Source of the DNA: Flavobacteriaceae bacterium PS02336
GTDB taxonomy: Bacteria > Bacteroidota > Bacteroidia > Flavobacteriales > Flavobacteriaceae
DNA length: 64,000 bases
Reading direction: 5' to 3'
Assembly (NCBI GenBank): GCA_029960065.1
Contig: JASCOF010000003.1
Coordinates: 682,001-746,000, forward strand
Below the pieces are notes generated by a model that saw nothing but the letters and a program-made list of their open reading frames with translations, was not told the origin of the DNA and searched no databases. Position numbers and translations under genes: made by a program. This document shows, piece by piece, positions 15,454-24,510 of the stretch (position 1 is its first letter; the number at the start of each line of letters is the position of its first letter).

Positions 15454-17620
15454 CTTTTATAAGGTAATTGATTATCTTAAACAATTTCACCGGTTCAAAC
15501 GGTTTAATTATAATATCGTTCATTCCAGACGAAAGTGCCTCATCTGTAATTTCATCTTTATCAAAAGCAGTTAATGCTACAATTGGAGTTTCTATTCCCG
15601 CGAGACGAATTCTTTTAGTAGTTTCAAAACCGTTCATTAAAGGCATATTGATATCCATTAAAATCAAGTCAAAAACTTCCTCGTCCAAAATTTTAAGCGC
15701 TGCAAAACCATCATCAACAACCTTACAAGCATAATTATTTTTTTCAATAATCTTCTTTGTTACAAGCTGATTGATTAAGTTGTCTTCAACTACCAAGATT
15801 TTATAGACTTCATAAGATGTTAAATCCACTTCAATCTCATCAATGATACTTTTCGTTTTGGCAAGATCGTGTTCAAAAGCAATTTCAAACGAAAAAGAAG
15901 TTCCTTTTCCAAGATCACTATCCAGTGTAATTGTGCTTCCAAACAACCCTAATAATCTCTTTACAATACTAAGTCCAAGTCCAGTACCTTGATAATCCTC
16001 TTCTTTTCTTCCAACTTGAACAAATTTATCAAAGATTTTACTTTGGTCAACAACGGCTATTCCTATACCATTATCTTTAATTAAGAAGTGCAGGTAATTC
16101 ATTTTACCTTCAACCTTCGTTAATTTCACAATAATTTCGACTTGGCCATCTTTCGTGAATTTCAAAGCATTACTCACCAAATTCATTAAAATTTGAGCTA
16201 AACGCAATTTGTCACCAATTAGATACTCAGGAATTTCTGGATCGATATCGATCGAAATTCTGTTGTTGTTTTTTTGGGAAAGAAAAGAAAGCGAATTTTT
16301 TATAACAGTTATTTCGTCCGAAATATTAAAGGTCAGATTTTCTAAGACAATCTTATTTTCTTCGATTTTGTTAATTTGAAGAATATCATTAACCAGAGAA
16401 AGAAGATATCTGGCTGAAAATTTTAGCGAACTTAAATGCTGGCTTCTGGAAAGTTCTTTATGTTCTTCTAAAAGCATATTAGTTATTCCAACCACACCGT
16501 AGAGAGGTGTCCGTAATTCGTGGCTTATCGTCGAAATAAATTGTGTTTTAAGCAAAGAGGCTTCTTCTGCAATTTCTTTAGCTTTAACAAGCTCTAAATT
16601 GTGTCTTTTCTTAAATCGGATATTTTTTATTAACGTGATAATTAAAATCAGCAGAATAAGAGAAATAAGCACAAACAGAATTACAATAATTTTAGATTTT
16701 TTAAGACTTTGAGACTGCTCTACTTTCTCGTTTTCGATCTTGTTGATTTGTCTCTTGTATTCATCCAGCTCCAGTCCAATTCCAGCAATTGAAGCTTTCT
16801 TGAGTTTCTTTACACTGTAAATCTCTTCTGAAATAGCATTATAATTAATCAGAGCCTGATAAGCTTCTTTATGCTTATTGATTTTATTCAGAAATTTTGA
16901 ATATTCTAAATAAGCGCTGGACAAATCTGTTTTTTCCTGTGCTTTTTTCCCAGCTTCAATAGCAGTTAAAAAATAAGCATTTGCAGTTTTATTTTCATTT
17001 TTATGACTTAAATAAATACCATTAAGCATATTCACAATAACCTCTGTAGATCCGTCACTATACTTATTTTTAGTACTATTTATATATTTAAGAAAAAGAT
17101 AACCCTGCTCATAATTTTGAATATCAAAATAAGCCCAGGCAATATTAACGTTTGTAAAATAAACCTCTTTTAAATCATTTATTTTCAAAGCATAAGCAAC
17201 CGATTTTTTGTAGTAACGAATTCCTTCATCAAATTGTTTTTTTTCAAAACAATACATGTTGCCTAAATTATTGTAGACATTACTTTTTAAAGAATCATTG
17301 TTTGTTTTATCGGCATAGTAGAGACTTTTTTTGTAGAAAAAAATAGCTTTATCAAAGTCTGTTAATTCATTATAATTGGCTGCAATAATATTGTATGAGC
17401 GAGACATCAAACAATAATCTTTCATTAAAATTGCAGCATTTAGTGCACTTCTGGAAATCTTGAGCGATTGGTCAAAATTGGATTCTCTAAAATTAAAGAG
17501 GGCCTTTTTTACAAGCTTATCCAGTTTAGGATCTTGATTACAATTAGATTGAGATAATGCCGAATTGGCACAGCAATTCAGTGCGAAAAGGAGAAGTAAA
17601 AAAATCCGTATTGGGGGCAT
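15437..17620 (-). CDS. TPR-containing membrane hybrid histidine kinase
   Basis: 727 residues. A signal peptide comes first, then a periplasmic or extracytoplasmic block of tetratricopeptide repeats (about 35-290, for example SRSYNIIAANYNELTDFDKA and NNLGNMYCFEKKQFDEGIRY). A membrane helix (about 311-332) leads into HisKA (phospho-His in FISTISHELRTPLYG) and HATPase (NLVSNALKF, DNGIGI, GTGLGLSI). A C-terminal receiver domain has the Asp in LILMDINMP and IIKPFEP. It therefore autophosphorylates and passes phosphate to its own receiver; no DNA-binding output is present. Bacteroidota have many such orphan TPR sensors. The signal is unknown. Confidence 0.93.
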   Translation of the reverse strand: MPPIRIFLLLLFALNCCANSALSQSNCNQDPKLDKLVKKALFNFRESNFDQSLKISRSALNAAILMKDYCLMSRSYNIIAANYNELTDFDKAIFFYKKSLYYADKTNNDSLKSNVYNNLGNMYCFEKKQFDEGIRYYKKSVAYALKINDLKEVYFTNVNIAWAYFDIQNYEQGYLFLKYINSTKNKYSDGSTEVIVNMLNGIYLSHKNENKTANAYFLTAIEAGKKAQEKTDLSSAYLEYSKFLNKINKHKEAYQALINYNAISEEIYSVKKLKKASIAGIGLELDEYKRQINKIENEKVEQSQSLKKSKIIVILFVLISLILLILIITLIKNIRFKKRHNLELVKAKEIAEEASLLKTQFISTISHELRTPLYGVVGITNMLLEEHKELSRSQHLSSLKFSARYLLSLVNDILQINKIEENKIVLENLTFNISDEITVIKNSLSFLSQKNNNRISIDIDPEIPEYLIGDKLRLAQILMNLVSNALKFTKDGQVEIIVKLTKVEGKMNYLHFLIKDNGIGIAVVDQSKIFDKFVQVGRKEEDYQGTGLGLSIVKRLLGLFGSTITLDSDLGKGTSFSFEIAFEHDLAKTKSIIDEIEVDLTSYEVYKILVVEDNLINQLVTKKIIEKNNYACKVVDDGFAALKILDEEVFDLILMDINMPLMNGFETTKRIRLAGIETPIVALTAFDKDEITDEALSSGMNDIIIKPFEPVKLFKIINYLIKEKSAV

Positions 17621-17658
17621 TAATCGGCTAATTTTCTCAAATATACACTTTAAAATAA

Positions 17659-17694
17659 AAAAAAGCTGTATTTCATAAAAAAATACAGCTTTTC
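17659..17694 (-). terminator. Intrinsic terminator after dicarboxylate symporter gene
   Basis: AAAAGCTGTATTT (17661-17673) pairs perfectly with AAATACAGCTTTT (17681-17693) across CATAAAA. It is followed by T residues on the minus strand, downstream of the gene at 17749. Confidence 0.8.
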
Positions 17695-17748
17695 AATTGT
17701 TTTTAAGCACACTAAGTAAAAAAATATCCTATTCTTAGTGTTAAAATT

Positions 17749-19011
17749 TTATTCTTTACCCTCTTCCCACTGCCCTACAACAGATGTAGCTAAAGCATTT
17801 CCGAGTACATTGGTAGCACTTCTAAACATATCACAAAAGTGGTCAATTGGAAGAATTAAAGCAATCCCTTCAATCGGTATATCAAACATACCGCAAGTTG
17901 CCGCAACAACAACCAAACTAGCTCTTGGAACCCCCGCAATACCTTTACTGGTAAGCATCAGCACTAAAAGCATAGCCATCTGAGTTCCTAAATCTAAATG
18001 AACGTTGTAGAACTGTGCAATAAAAATACTTGCAAAAGTCATGTACATCATACTTCCGTCAAGGTTAAAAGAATAACCAAGGGGCAGCATAAAAGAAACA
18101 ATTTTGTCTTTTACTCCAAAACCTTCTAATTCTTCCGTCAATTTAGGAAACACCGCTTCACTGCTGGTTGTTCCAAAAGCAATTGCTAAAGGTCCAGTAA
18201 TACGTCTTAACAATTCGGTCATTCTTCCCTTTAAGAAAATATAACCTACTGCAATTAAAAGAACCCACAATGTGCTAATTCCAATTAAAAAAGAGCCGAA
18301 AAATTTAAAGTACGTAATTATTAATTCTTCAGCATCTCTAATAGCAAATACCGCTGCAATGGCACCAAAAACTCCAATTGGAGCAAAGTTCATTACATAG
18401 TTTACCATTTTTAAAACAATATGCGAAAGCTTATCAAAAGCGCCGATAATTGGTTTTACTTTTTCGCCTAAAGATGCAGCTGCCAATCCGAAGAAAATCG
18501 AGAAAACTACAATCTGCAGAATTTCATTAGTAGCCATTGCTTCAACGATACTTTTTGGCACGATATGTTCAACAAAATTATCAAAAGACAAGTTTTGAGT
18601 TTTACCAGTAACTTCAGAAGCTGCCGCCATATCAACATGATCCAGTTTTAGACCGACACCAGGCTGTAAAATATTTACATAAAACAATCCAATTAAAAGA
18701 GAAATAAAAGAAGCTGTAAAAAACCATCCAATAGCTTTTCCTCCAATTCTTCCAACAGTTTTAATATCTCCCAATTTTGCTATTCCAACTACTAGAGTGG
18801 TAAAAACTAATGGGGAAATAATCATTTGCACCAAACGGATAAAGATGGTCGCCAGCATTTTTATTTTACTGCTAAATGACTGTGCAGCTTCGGGCGAAAT
18901 TGTATTGTGCAATATAATTCCTAAGATCGCTCCAAGAACCATTGCAATAATAATCTGCCCTGTTAATCCTGAAAGAAATGATTTTTTTTTAGTTTCTGTA
19001 ACTTCTTGCAT
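17749..19011 (-). CDS. Dicarboxylate/amino acid:cation symporter (DAACS family)
   Basis: 420 residues with about eight membrane helices plus the family's two re-entrant loops. The serine-rich hairpin FGTTSSEAVFPKL, the NLDG motif in GYSFNLDGSMMY, and TSKGIAGVPRASLVV are diagnostic of GltP/DctA-type carriers. These bring glutamate, aspartate or C4-dicarboxylates into the cell with protons or sodium. Specificity is not resolved by eye. The gene follows aroC on the same strand with a 52-bp gap and ends at a strong hairpin. Confidence 0.93.
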   Translation of the reverse strand: MQEVTETKKKSFLSGLTGQIIIAMVLGAILGIILHNTISPEAAQSFSSKIKMLATIFIRLVQMIISPLVFTTLVVGIAKLGDIKTVGRIGGKAIGWFFTASFISLLIGLFYVNILQPGVGLKLDHVDMAAASEVTGKTQNLSFDNFVEHIVPKSIVEAMATNEILQIVVFSIFFGLAAASLGEKVKPIIGAFDKLSHIVLKMVNYVMNFAPIGVFGAIAAVFAIRDAEELIITYFKFFGSFLIGISTLWVLLIAVGYIFLKGRMTELLRRITGPLAIAFGTTSSEAVFPKLTEELEGFGVKDKIVSFMLPLGYSFNLDGSMMYMTFASIFIAQFYNVHLDLGTQMAMLLVLMLTSKGIAGVPRASLVVVAATCGMFDIPIEGIALILPIDHFCDMFRSATNVLGNALATSVVGQWEEGKE

Positions 19012-19063
19012 TAATTTATTTTTTGATTATTAAAATATAAGACCCTCACTGTCTTACCTTTTA

Positions 19064-20122
19064 TTAATATGTTTTGTTGATTAAATAAAAATCAGCCAAA
19101 ACAATTGCAGCCATCGCTTCTACGATTGGCACTGCGCGAGGCACTACACATGGGTCATGACGGCCTTTTCCTGTCATTGGTGTAATGTTTCCTGTATTAT
19201 CTAATGAGTCCTGTGTCTGCATGATAGTTGCAACAGGTTTAAAAGCTACTCTAAAATAAATATCCATTCCGTTGCTGATTCCGCCTTGGATTCCGCCAGA
19301 AAGATTTGTTTTTGTAGTTCCGTCAGAATTGTACAAATCATTGTGCTGACTTCCTTTCATTTCAGCGCCAGAAAAACCGCTTCCGTACTCAAAACCTTTT
19401 ACTGCATTAATAGAAAGCATTGCTTTTCCTAATTCTGCATGAAGTTTATCAAATACAGGTTCTCCTAATCCAACAGGAACATTCTGAATTACACAAGTTA
19501 CAACACCGCCAACAGTATCTCCCTGTTTACGAATGTCGCGAATATATTCTTCCATAACCGCAGCCGATTTCTCGTCTGGACAACGAACCGGATTGCTTTC
19601 AATTTTTGAAAAATCTAATTCTTGATACGGAGTTTCTAAATGTATTGGACCAACAGAAGAAACGTAAGCATTAATCTTAATTTCCGGAAGCATTTGTTTT
19701 GCAATTGCACCAGCTACTACCCTGCTCGCCGTTTCTCTAGCAGAACTTCTTCCGCCTCCGCGATAATCACGGAAACCATATTTCTGATCGTAAACATAAT
19801 CAGCATGGCTTGGTCTGTAATTGTCTTTTATATGTGAATAATCGTCTGACTTTTGATTGGTATTTGGAATAATGAAACCAATTGGAGTTCCTGTCGTTTT
19901 TCCTTCGAAGATTCCAGATAAAAACTGAACTGCATCTGGTTCCTTTCTTTGTGTTACAATTGCCGACTGGCCTGGTTTTCTTCTTGCCATGTCTAATTCA
20001 ATCGCTTCAAAATCAAGTTGTATTCCTGGAGGGCATCCATCAATAATGCCGCCTAAAGCTTCACCATGAGATTCTCCAAATGTTGTAACTTTATATAGGG
20101 TGCCGTAGCTGTTTCCTGCCAT
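19064..20122 (-). CDS. aroC: Chorismate synthase
   Basis: 352 residues, normal length. It begins [19 protein letters not shown] and carries further family signatures [38 protein letters not shown] and [13 protein letters not shown]. It makes chorismate from 5-enolpyruvylshikimate-3-phosphate using reduced FMN, the last common step of aromatic amino-acid synthesis. A TACATTTG box at 20146-20139 could drive it. No other aro genes adjoin it. Confidence 0.97.
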   Translation of the reverse strand: MAGNSYGTLYKVTTFGESHGEALGGIIDGCPPGIQLDFEAIELDMARRKPGQSAIVTQRKEPDAVQFLSGIFEGKTTGTPIGFIIPNTNQKSDDYSHIKDNYRPSHADYVYDQKYGFRDYRGGGRSSARETASRVVAGAIAKQMLPEIKINAYVSSVGPIHLETPYQELDFSKIESNPVRCPDEKSAAVMEEYIRDIRKQGDTVGGVVTCVIQNVPVGLGEPVFDKLHAELGKAMLSINAVKGFEYGSGFSGAEMKGSQHNDLYNSDGTTKTNLSGGIQGGISNGMDIYFRVAFKPVATIMQTQDSLDNTGNITPMTGKGRHDPCVVPRAVPIVEAMAAIVLADFYLINKTY

Positions 20123-20138
20123 TGTAATTTGTTTTGAG

Positions 20139-20146
20139 CAAATGTA
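20139..20146 (-). promoter_or_regulatory. Possible -7 element of aroC
   Basis: TACATTTG on the minus strand matches TAnnTTTG exactly, 17 bp before the ATG. The -33 region 19 bp upstream shows only TTT rather than TTG. Confidence 0.4.
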
Positions 20147-20310
20147 AGTTTTATGAATTAAATTAAAAAATTTAAAACTGGTATTATTAACTAAACATTA
20201 AGTCGATTAAAAATCACAATTTGGTAAAATTATCCGCATTTTCATAACCTTTTGATAAAACAAAACTGTTCGATTTTTTTTTAATTTGTAAAACTTCAAA
20301 TCAAGAAAAA

Positions 20311-21132
20311 TTGAAAAAGAGAAATGTCGAATTGGTCATTCTTTCTGATGTCCATTTAGGAACTTACGGAAGTCACGCTAAAGAATTAAACAACTATCTT
20401 TCAAGCATTAAACCCAAAACTTTAGTCTTAAACGGCGACATAATTGATGCTTGGCAGTTTCGTAAATCTTACTTCCCAAAGGCGCATTTACGAGTCATTC
20501 AGCGTATTATCGGAATGGCTTCTAAGGGTACGAAAGTCTATTATATTACTGGAAATCACGATGAAATACTTCGTAAGTTCAGCGATATGAATATGGGGAA
20601 TTTTGCTTTGGTCGATAAATTAGTTTTAGAATTAGACGATAAAAAAGCTTGGATTTTCCACGGAGACGTTTTTGACGCTTCTGTACAGCACTCCAAATGG
20701 ATTGCAAAATTAGGCGGATTAGGTTACGATTATTTGATTTTAATGAACCGTTTTGCAAATTGGTGTTTAGCAAAATTAGGCCGTGAACCTTATTCCTTTT
20801 CTAAAAAAATTAAAGCCAGCGTAAAAAAAGCAGTTAAGTTTATTTCTGATTTCGAAACTACAGCAACAGATTTAGCTATTGAGAAAAACTACGACTATGT
20901 GATCTGCGGACATATTCACGAACCTAAAATCGTGACCAAGGAAAACAAATACGGATCAACATTATATTTAAATTCAGGTGATTGGGTAGAAAATTTAACA
21001 GCGCTTGAATACCACAAAAAAAGATGGAAATTGTTCTCCTATAAAGCCAGTAATTTTGTTGAAGAAGAAAATCTTTTCGAAATGGAAGACATATTAACTT
21101 CGCAAATGATTTCTTCCATAATATTGAAATAG
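20311..21132 (+). CDS. Metallophosphoesterase, LpxH-like (UDP-2,3-diacylglucosamine hydrolase type)
   Basis: 273 residues. The calcineurin-like metal-binding motifs appear in order: LSDVHLG, VLNGDIIDAW, ITGNHDE, WIFHGDVFD and CGHIHEP. The GDIIDAWQFRKS pattern matches the group that includes lipid A enzyme LpxH and its Bacteroidota homologues, which cleave UDP-2,3-diacylglucosamine at the inner membrane face. Another phosphodiesterase role is possible. The start is TTG at 20311; no earlier ATG is in frame. Monocistronic. Confidence 0.85.
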   Translation: MKKRNVELVILSDVHLGTYGSHAKELNNYLSSIKPKTLVLNGDIIDAWQFRKSYFPKAHLRVIQRIIGMASKGTKVYYITGNHDEILRKFSDMNMGNFALVDKLVLELDDKKAWIFHGDVFDASVQHSKWIAKLGGLGYDYLILMNRFANWCLAKLGREPYSFSKKIKASVKKAVKFISDFETTATDLAIEKNYDYVICGHIHEPKIVTKENKYGSTLYLNSGDWVENLTALEYHKKRWKLFSYKASNFVEEENLFEMEDILTSQMISSIILK

Positions 21133-21255
21133 CCTTTTTTAACATTTAGATTGCGAAAATTCAAAAAATGTAAATTATATAACAATTTTCAAAAATATTA
21201 TACGTTTTCATTCTGACTGTAATAATACATTTGACAAAAATAATTTAACCATTTT

Positions 21256-21753
21256 ATGAAAAAGATAATATTATCTGCCATTATGCTTTTTGGATTAGCA
21301 TTTACGGCTCAATCGCAAGAAATTTCAAAACACGCATTAGGATTACGTTTAGGAGACAACAACGGATTTGGTGGTGAGGTATCATACCAATTAGGATTAA
21401 ATCAAAAAAACAGGCTTGAATTTGATTTAGGCTGGAGAAACAGTAGAGATGTAGATGCTGTTAAAGGTGTAGCACTTTATCAATGGGTTTGGAACATTGA
21501 TGGAGGATTCAACTGGTACGCAGGTGTCGGTGGAGGTGTAGCTGCATGGGATCACGACTACTATTACAATAACTACAGATATGATGATAGCGGAACTTAT
21601 GTTTTTGCAGCTGGAGATATAGGTATCGAATACAGATTTAGCGAAGTGCCTATTACATTATCTCTAGACGCAAGACCTGAAATTGGTTCAGGCTATTATG
21701 ACGATGATAACTTTGGATTTGACGTTGGTTTAGGCGTTAAATTCAGATTCTAA
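21256..21753 (+). CDS. Small outer-membrane beta-barrel protein
   Basis: 165 residues with a signal peptide (MKKIILSAIMLFGLAFTAQSQ). The mature part alternates hydrophobic and polar residues in strands rich in Gly/Tyr/Asp, and the C-terminus VGLGVKFRF ends in Phe as outer-membrane barrels do. The size suggests about eight strands. A TACATTTG -7 box (21226-21233) lies 22 bp upstream, and a hairpin terminator follows. Function unknown. Confidence 0.8.
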   Translation: MKKIILSAIMLFGLAFTAQSQEISKHALGLRLGDNNGFGGEVSYQLGLNQKNRLEFDLGWRNSRDVDAVKGVALYQWVWNIDGGFNWYAGVGGGVAAWDHDYYYNNYRYDDSGTYVFAAGDIGIEYRFSEVPITLSLDARPEIGSGYYDDDNFGFDVGLGVKFRF

Positions 21754-21780
21754 TTAAAAATAAAAAATAATTGTAAGAAG

Positions 21781-21812
21781 AAACCTGCCGTTTAAAAGCG
21801 ACAGGTTTTTTT
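21781..21812 (+). terminator. Intrinsic terminator after the beta-barrel gene
   Basis: AAACCTG (21781-21787) pairs with CAGGTTT (21802-21808). Two extra CG pairs are possible inside, and a run of T residues follows. Confidence 0.75.
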
Positions 21813-21830
21813 TATGTTTTATTTTTAAAT

Positions 21831-21898
21831 AATGTCACCCTGAACGAAGTCGAAGGGCTCGAGACATTACTGGCTTCGACTTCGCTCAGCTTGACATT
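21831..21898. repeat. Large intergenic inverted repeat (REP-like)
   Basis: The 25-bp left arm (21831-21855, beginning AATGTCACCCTGAACGAAG) and the right arm (21874-21898) are complementary at 22 positions around an 18-nt centre. There is no T-run, so a terminator is unlikely. GC content is far above the surroundings, which suggests a dispersed repeat family. Confidence 0.75.
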
Positions 21899-21928
21899 TA
21901 AATAAATTAACTCTACTAAAGACTAAAA

Positions 21929-21956
21929 ACTAATCACTAAGTACTAATCACTAAGA
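21929..21956. repeat. 14-bp tandem duplication
   Basis: ACTAATCACTAAGT (21929-21942) is followed directly by ACTAATCACTAAGA (21943-21956), 13 of 14 identical. It ends 6 bp from the stop of the minus-strand gene at 21963. Period and position resemble the arrays at 43061 and 49209. Confidence 0.65.
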
Positions 21957-21962
21957 GCTAAA

Positions 21963-22385
21963 TCACTTAATAATAATCTCTTTTTTAGAATGAATTTTCA
22001 CAACTGTATACGGATAAGAAATAACCTGCATGGTCATTGCGTCTTTTGACGGACTGTTTTCTTTTACCGTTATGATAATATTCTTATCTGTTTCTTCTAC
22101 TTTTTCAACGTCGATAGAGTAACCGCTGGTATTTTTTTCTCCCATATTCAAGATTACATAATTATAATCATGAACATTTGGATTCTTCATTTTCTCAGCC
22201 AAAAGCGGATCATTTTCAAGCATTTTAATCTCGTTCGGTTCGGTCAAAATTTCGAAAAATTTAATATTCCCGCCACCGTCAGATTGTGTTGTTAAAACTT
22301 CATACAAGGCGTTTGAATTTTCAACTTTTTTCACTCCACACGAAACCAAAACAAAAATTGCTAAAACAGAAATTACTTTTTTCAT
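21963..22385 (-). CDS. PrcB-like lipoprotein
   Basis: 140 residues. It has a lipoprotein signal with lipobox LVSC (Cys16) in MKKVISVLAIFVLVSCG, so it is anchored to a membrane. The C-terminal half (NYVILNMGEKNTSGYSIDV ... VISYPYTVVKI) resembles the PrcB C-terminal domain, described in a subunit of a treponemal protease complex. It lies 15 bp downstream of bshA and is probably co-transcribed; there is no obvious functional link. The domain call is by eye. Confidence 0.72.
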   Translation of the reverse strand: MKKVISVLAIFVLVSCGVKKVENSNALYEVLTTQSDGGGNIKFFEILTEPNEIKMLENDPLLAEKMKNPNVHDYNYVILNMGEKNTSGYSIDVEKVEETDKNIIITVKENSPSKDAMTMQVISYPYTVVKIHSKKEIIIK

Positions 22386-22400
22386 TTATCTACTTTTAAA

Positions 22401-23546
22401 TTAGTGCTTCTCGTATTTATAATCGTCAACCGCTTTTTGATACAAAGCTTCATACTTAGGCAGAATATTTTTAATATCAAACTTTCTAGCTACTTCCAAA
22501 GCATTTGCCTTAAACTGGCTTAAAACAGCATCATCTTTTAATATTTTCAAAGCATTTTCAGCCATTTCCTCAACATTTCCAACATTACTCAAGTAACCCG
22601 AAAAACCATCAAAATTAACCTCAGGCAAACCTCCAGAATTACTAGAAATAACAGGAACACCGCATGCCATTGCTTCTAATGCTGCCAGACCAAAACTTTC
22701 AGTTTCAGAAGGCAGTAAAAATAAATCTGTCATGCATAAAATTTTATCAATTTCATGGCTGTTCCCAAAGAAAATTACTTTGTCTAAAATTCCTAATTCC
22801 TGACATAAAATTTCTGCTTTTTCTTTTTCAGGACCATCACCCACCATCATTAATTTGGCTGGAATTTCTTTCTGAACATTATAGAAAATCTTGATAATAT
22901 CTGGAATACGTTTTACTTTTCTAAAATTACTAATATGCGTTATAATACGTTCATTTTCTTTTGCCATAACATAACGATGACATGGTGCAAGAGGATCTTT
23001 TTTAACTTTATCCAATTCGATAAAATTCGGAATCACTTTAATTTTATTCTTAATTTTAAATAATTTCAAAGTGTCATCCTTTAAACTCTGCGAAACCGAA
23101 GTCACATAATCTGATTTATTGATACTAAAAGTTACGGCTGGTTTGTAAAACGGATGATTTCCTACCAAAGTAATATCAGTTCCATGAAGCGTTGTAATCA
23201 TTGGCAGATTAATACCTTCATTCTTCAGCATTTGCTTGGCCATATAGCCTGCATAAGCATGCGGAATAGCATAATGCACGTGCAAAAGTTCAATTTTATA
23301 CAACTTAACCATATCGACTAATTTGCTCGATAACGCTAATTCATAAGGCTGATAATGAAACAATGGATATTCCGGAACATTTACTTCGTGATAATGAACA
23401 TTCGGATTTAAAAGTGCCAATCGTACTGGCTGACTATATGTGATAAAGTGTATTTCGTGTCCTCTTCTGGCTAATTCGAGACCTAACTCTGTGGCTACTA
23501 CACCACTACCTCCAAAAGTAGGATAACAAACAATTGCTATTTTCAT
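22401..23546 (-). CDS. bshA: N-acetyl-alpha-D-glucosaminyl L-malate synthase
   Basis: 381 residues, GT-B glycosyltransferase. The start MKIAIVCYPTFGGSGVVATELG and ITYSQPVRL, HVHYAIPHA, TTLHGTDITLVG, HISNFRKVKR and the nucleotide-site LLPSETESFGLAALEAMACGVPV all match BshA. It joins GlcNAc from UDP-GlcNAc to L-malate, the first step of bacillithiol synthesis, the low-molecular-weight thiol used by Firmicutes and Bacteroidota instead of glutathione. The later enzymes BshB and BshC are not in this window. A folded repeat element lies about 140 bp upstream. Confidence 0.95.
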   Translation of the reverse strand: MKIAIVCYPTFGGSGVVATELGLELARRGHEIHFITYSQPVRLALLNPNVHYHEVNVPEYPLFHYQPYELALSSKLVDMVKLYKIELLHVHYAIPHAYAGYMAKQMLKNEGINLPMITTLHGTDITLVGNHPFYKPAVTFSINKSDYVTSVSQSLKDDTLKLFKIKNKIKVIPNFIELDKVKKDPLAPCHRYVMAKENERIITHISNFRKVKRIPDIIKIFYNVQKEIPAKLMMVGDGPEKEKAEILCQELGILDKVIFFGNSHEIDKILCMTDLFLLPSETESFGLAALEAMACGVPVISSNSGGLPEVNFDGFSGYLSNVGNVEEMAENALKILKDDAVLSQFKANALEVARKFDIKNILPKYEALYQKAVDDYKYEKH

Positions 23547-23682
23547 GGATTAAATTTAATTCTACGAAAATACTCAAAAATCACGTTTAAATAAGATTTT
23601 AAATTGTTAGATTTTTGACAAAATTAGATTAATTCTAGTTCATAAATATTTTTAGAAGCAGCACAATAACGGTCAAAAGAAC

Positions 23683-23757
23683 CTTTATTCCCGCTGTCCG
23701 TTATATCTTTTATGCCGAACCCCGGCACAAAAGGATGTCACTGCCATCGGGGCTAGA
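23683..23757 (-). repeat. Structured intergenic element, candidate Flavo-1-like RNA or repeat
   Basis: On the minus strand: TAGCCCCGATGGCAGTGACATCC, an inner stem AAAAG/CTTTT capped by a GCCG...CGGC hairpin, then ATAACGGACAGCGGG. The outer sides (CCCCG and CGGG-type) and the GATGGCAG / ACAGC framing are similar to the element at 6470-6581. Folded repeats of this look are common in flavobacterial intergenic DNA, and the Flavo-1 RNA motif is a candidate, but I could not test this. The rest of 23547-23948 holds two palindromes listed separately and no gene. Confidence 0.5.
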
Positions 23758-23793
23758 TTAGATCTTTTGTATTTATAAAAGTTCATCTTATCC

Positions 23794-23826
23794 AACTTTG
23801 TCAAAGTTTAAAACTTTGACAAAGTT
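23794..23826. repeat. Perfect 16-bp palindrome, copy 1 of 2
   Basis: AACTTTGTCAAAGTTT (23794-23809) and AAACTTTGACAAAGTT (23811-23826) are exact reverse complements around a single A. Each arm is itself nearly self-complementary (CTTTG-T-CAAAG). The inner 29 bp recur at 42305-42335. A T-run follows on the plus strand, but no plus-strand gene ends here. Confidence 0.8.
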
Positions 23827-23838
23827 TTTTTCAAAACG

Positions 23839-23872
23839 AAACCCGACAGGTTTTTTAAAACCTGTCGGGTTT
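23839..23872. repeat. Perfect 16-bp palindrome
   Basis: AAACCCGACAGGTTTT (23839-23854), TT, AAAACCTGTCGGGTTT (23857-23872), exact inverted repeat. It lies 12 bp after the previous palindrome. It could end the minus-strand transcript of the gene at 23949, but the repeated design suggests a dispersed element. Confidence 0.75.
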
Positions 23873-23948
23873 GACTCTCCATTTCACAAAAACAGAAAAA
23901 GGCATAAAATCTCAATTTCACGCCTTTTATATTATGCTTATTTTTCTC

Positions 23949-24431
23949 TTAGAAAAATCTGCTATGCCAGCTATCGGCAGCAGGAACTTCCCAAGATTCA
24001 TTGAATTCTTCAATATTGTTTACCAAATTATTAAAAACAATCGTATTCTCAGAAACCGATTTATCTTTAACCATTTTCTTGAAATCAATTAATGGTTTGT
24101 GTGCAATATGTTCTCCAAGTTTAAAAGTAACGTTCATTTTATCTAATAAATCAACGTTGTATTTCTTTTCTAGACTTTGAATAAATTCAACCGAACTATC
24201 GATAGAACATCCAGTAGCAGCCTGAACATCTTGATTTACTGCCAATATTATGAATCTGTTATATTTCAACAAGTAGGAAGCTTCAAGACTGGTTCCATGT
24301 GCGGCCCATTGTTCTACAAAAGCTTTTAAATCAGTTTCGATTTCAGAAAACTCTTCCTCAGAAAATTTTCTGTTCGACTGGTAAATCCAGACTCTAGATT
24401 CACCTGGTAAATTTTCAAAAGGTATATACAT
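23949..24431 (-). CDS. Conserved protein of unknown function
   Basis: 160 residues, soluble, starting MYIPFENLPGESRVWIYQSN. It has WAAHGTSLEASYLLKYNRF, ATGCSIDSSV and a C-terminal NLVNNIEEFNESWEVPAADSW. No Walker A or B motif is present, so the ABC transporter ATPase label that relatives sometimes carry does not fit. The conserved-looking Cys-Ser-Ile-Asp-Ser segment could be an active site, but that is a guess. It is the last gene of the minus-strand envelope/redox run, 114 bp after the CCG protein gene. Confidence 0.75.
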   Translation of the reverse strand: MYIPFENLPGESRVWIYQSNRKFSEEEFSEIETDLKAFVEQWAAHGTSLEASYLLKYNRFIILAVNQDVQAATGCSIDSSVEFIQSLEKKYNVDLLDKMNVTFKLGEHIAHKPLIDFKKMVKDKSVSENTIVFNNLVNNIEEFNESWEVPAADSWHSRFF

Positions 24432-24510
24432 TTTAATTTTAAATTTTAGATTGTTGATTTTAGATTTCTTGAATTGTTCAGGTTTAAGGTTTCATGTTTA
24501 AAGTTAAAAA

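Noticed and set aside
23949..24431. ABC transporter ATPase label for the 160-aa protein
   Set aside because: No Walker A, signature or Walker B motif is present and the protein is far too short.
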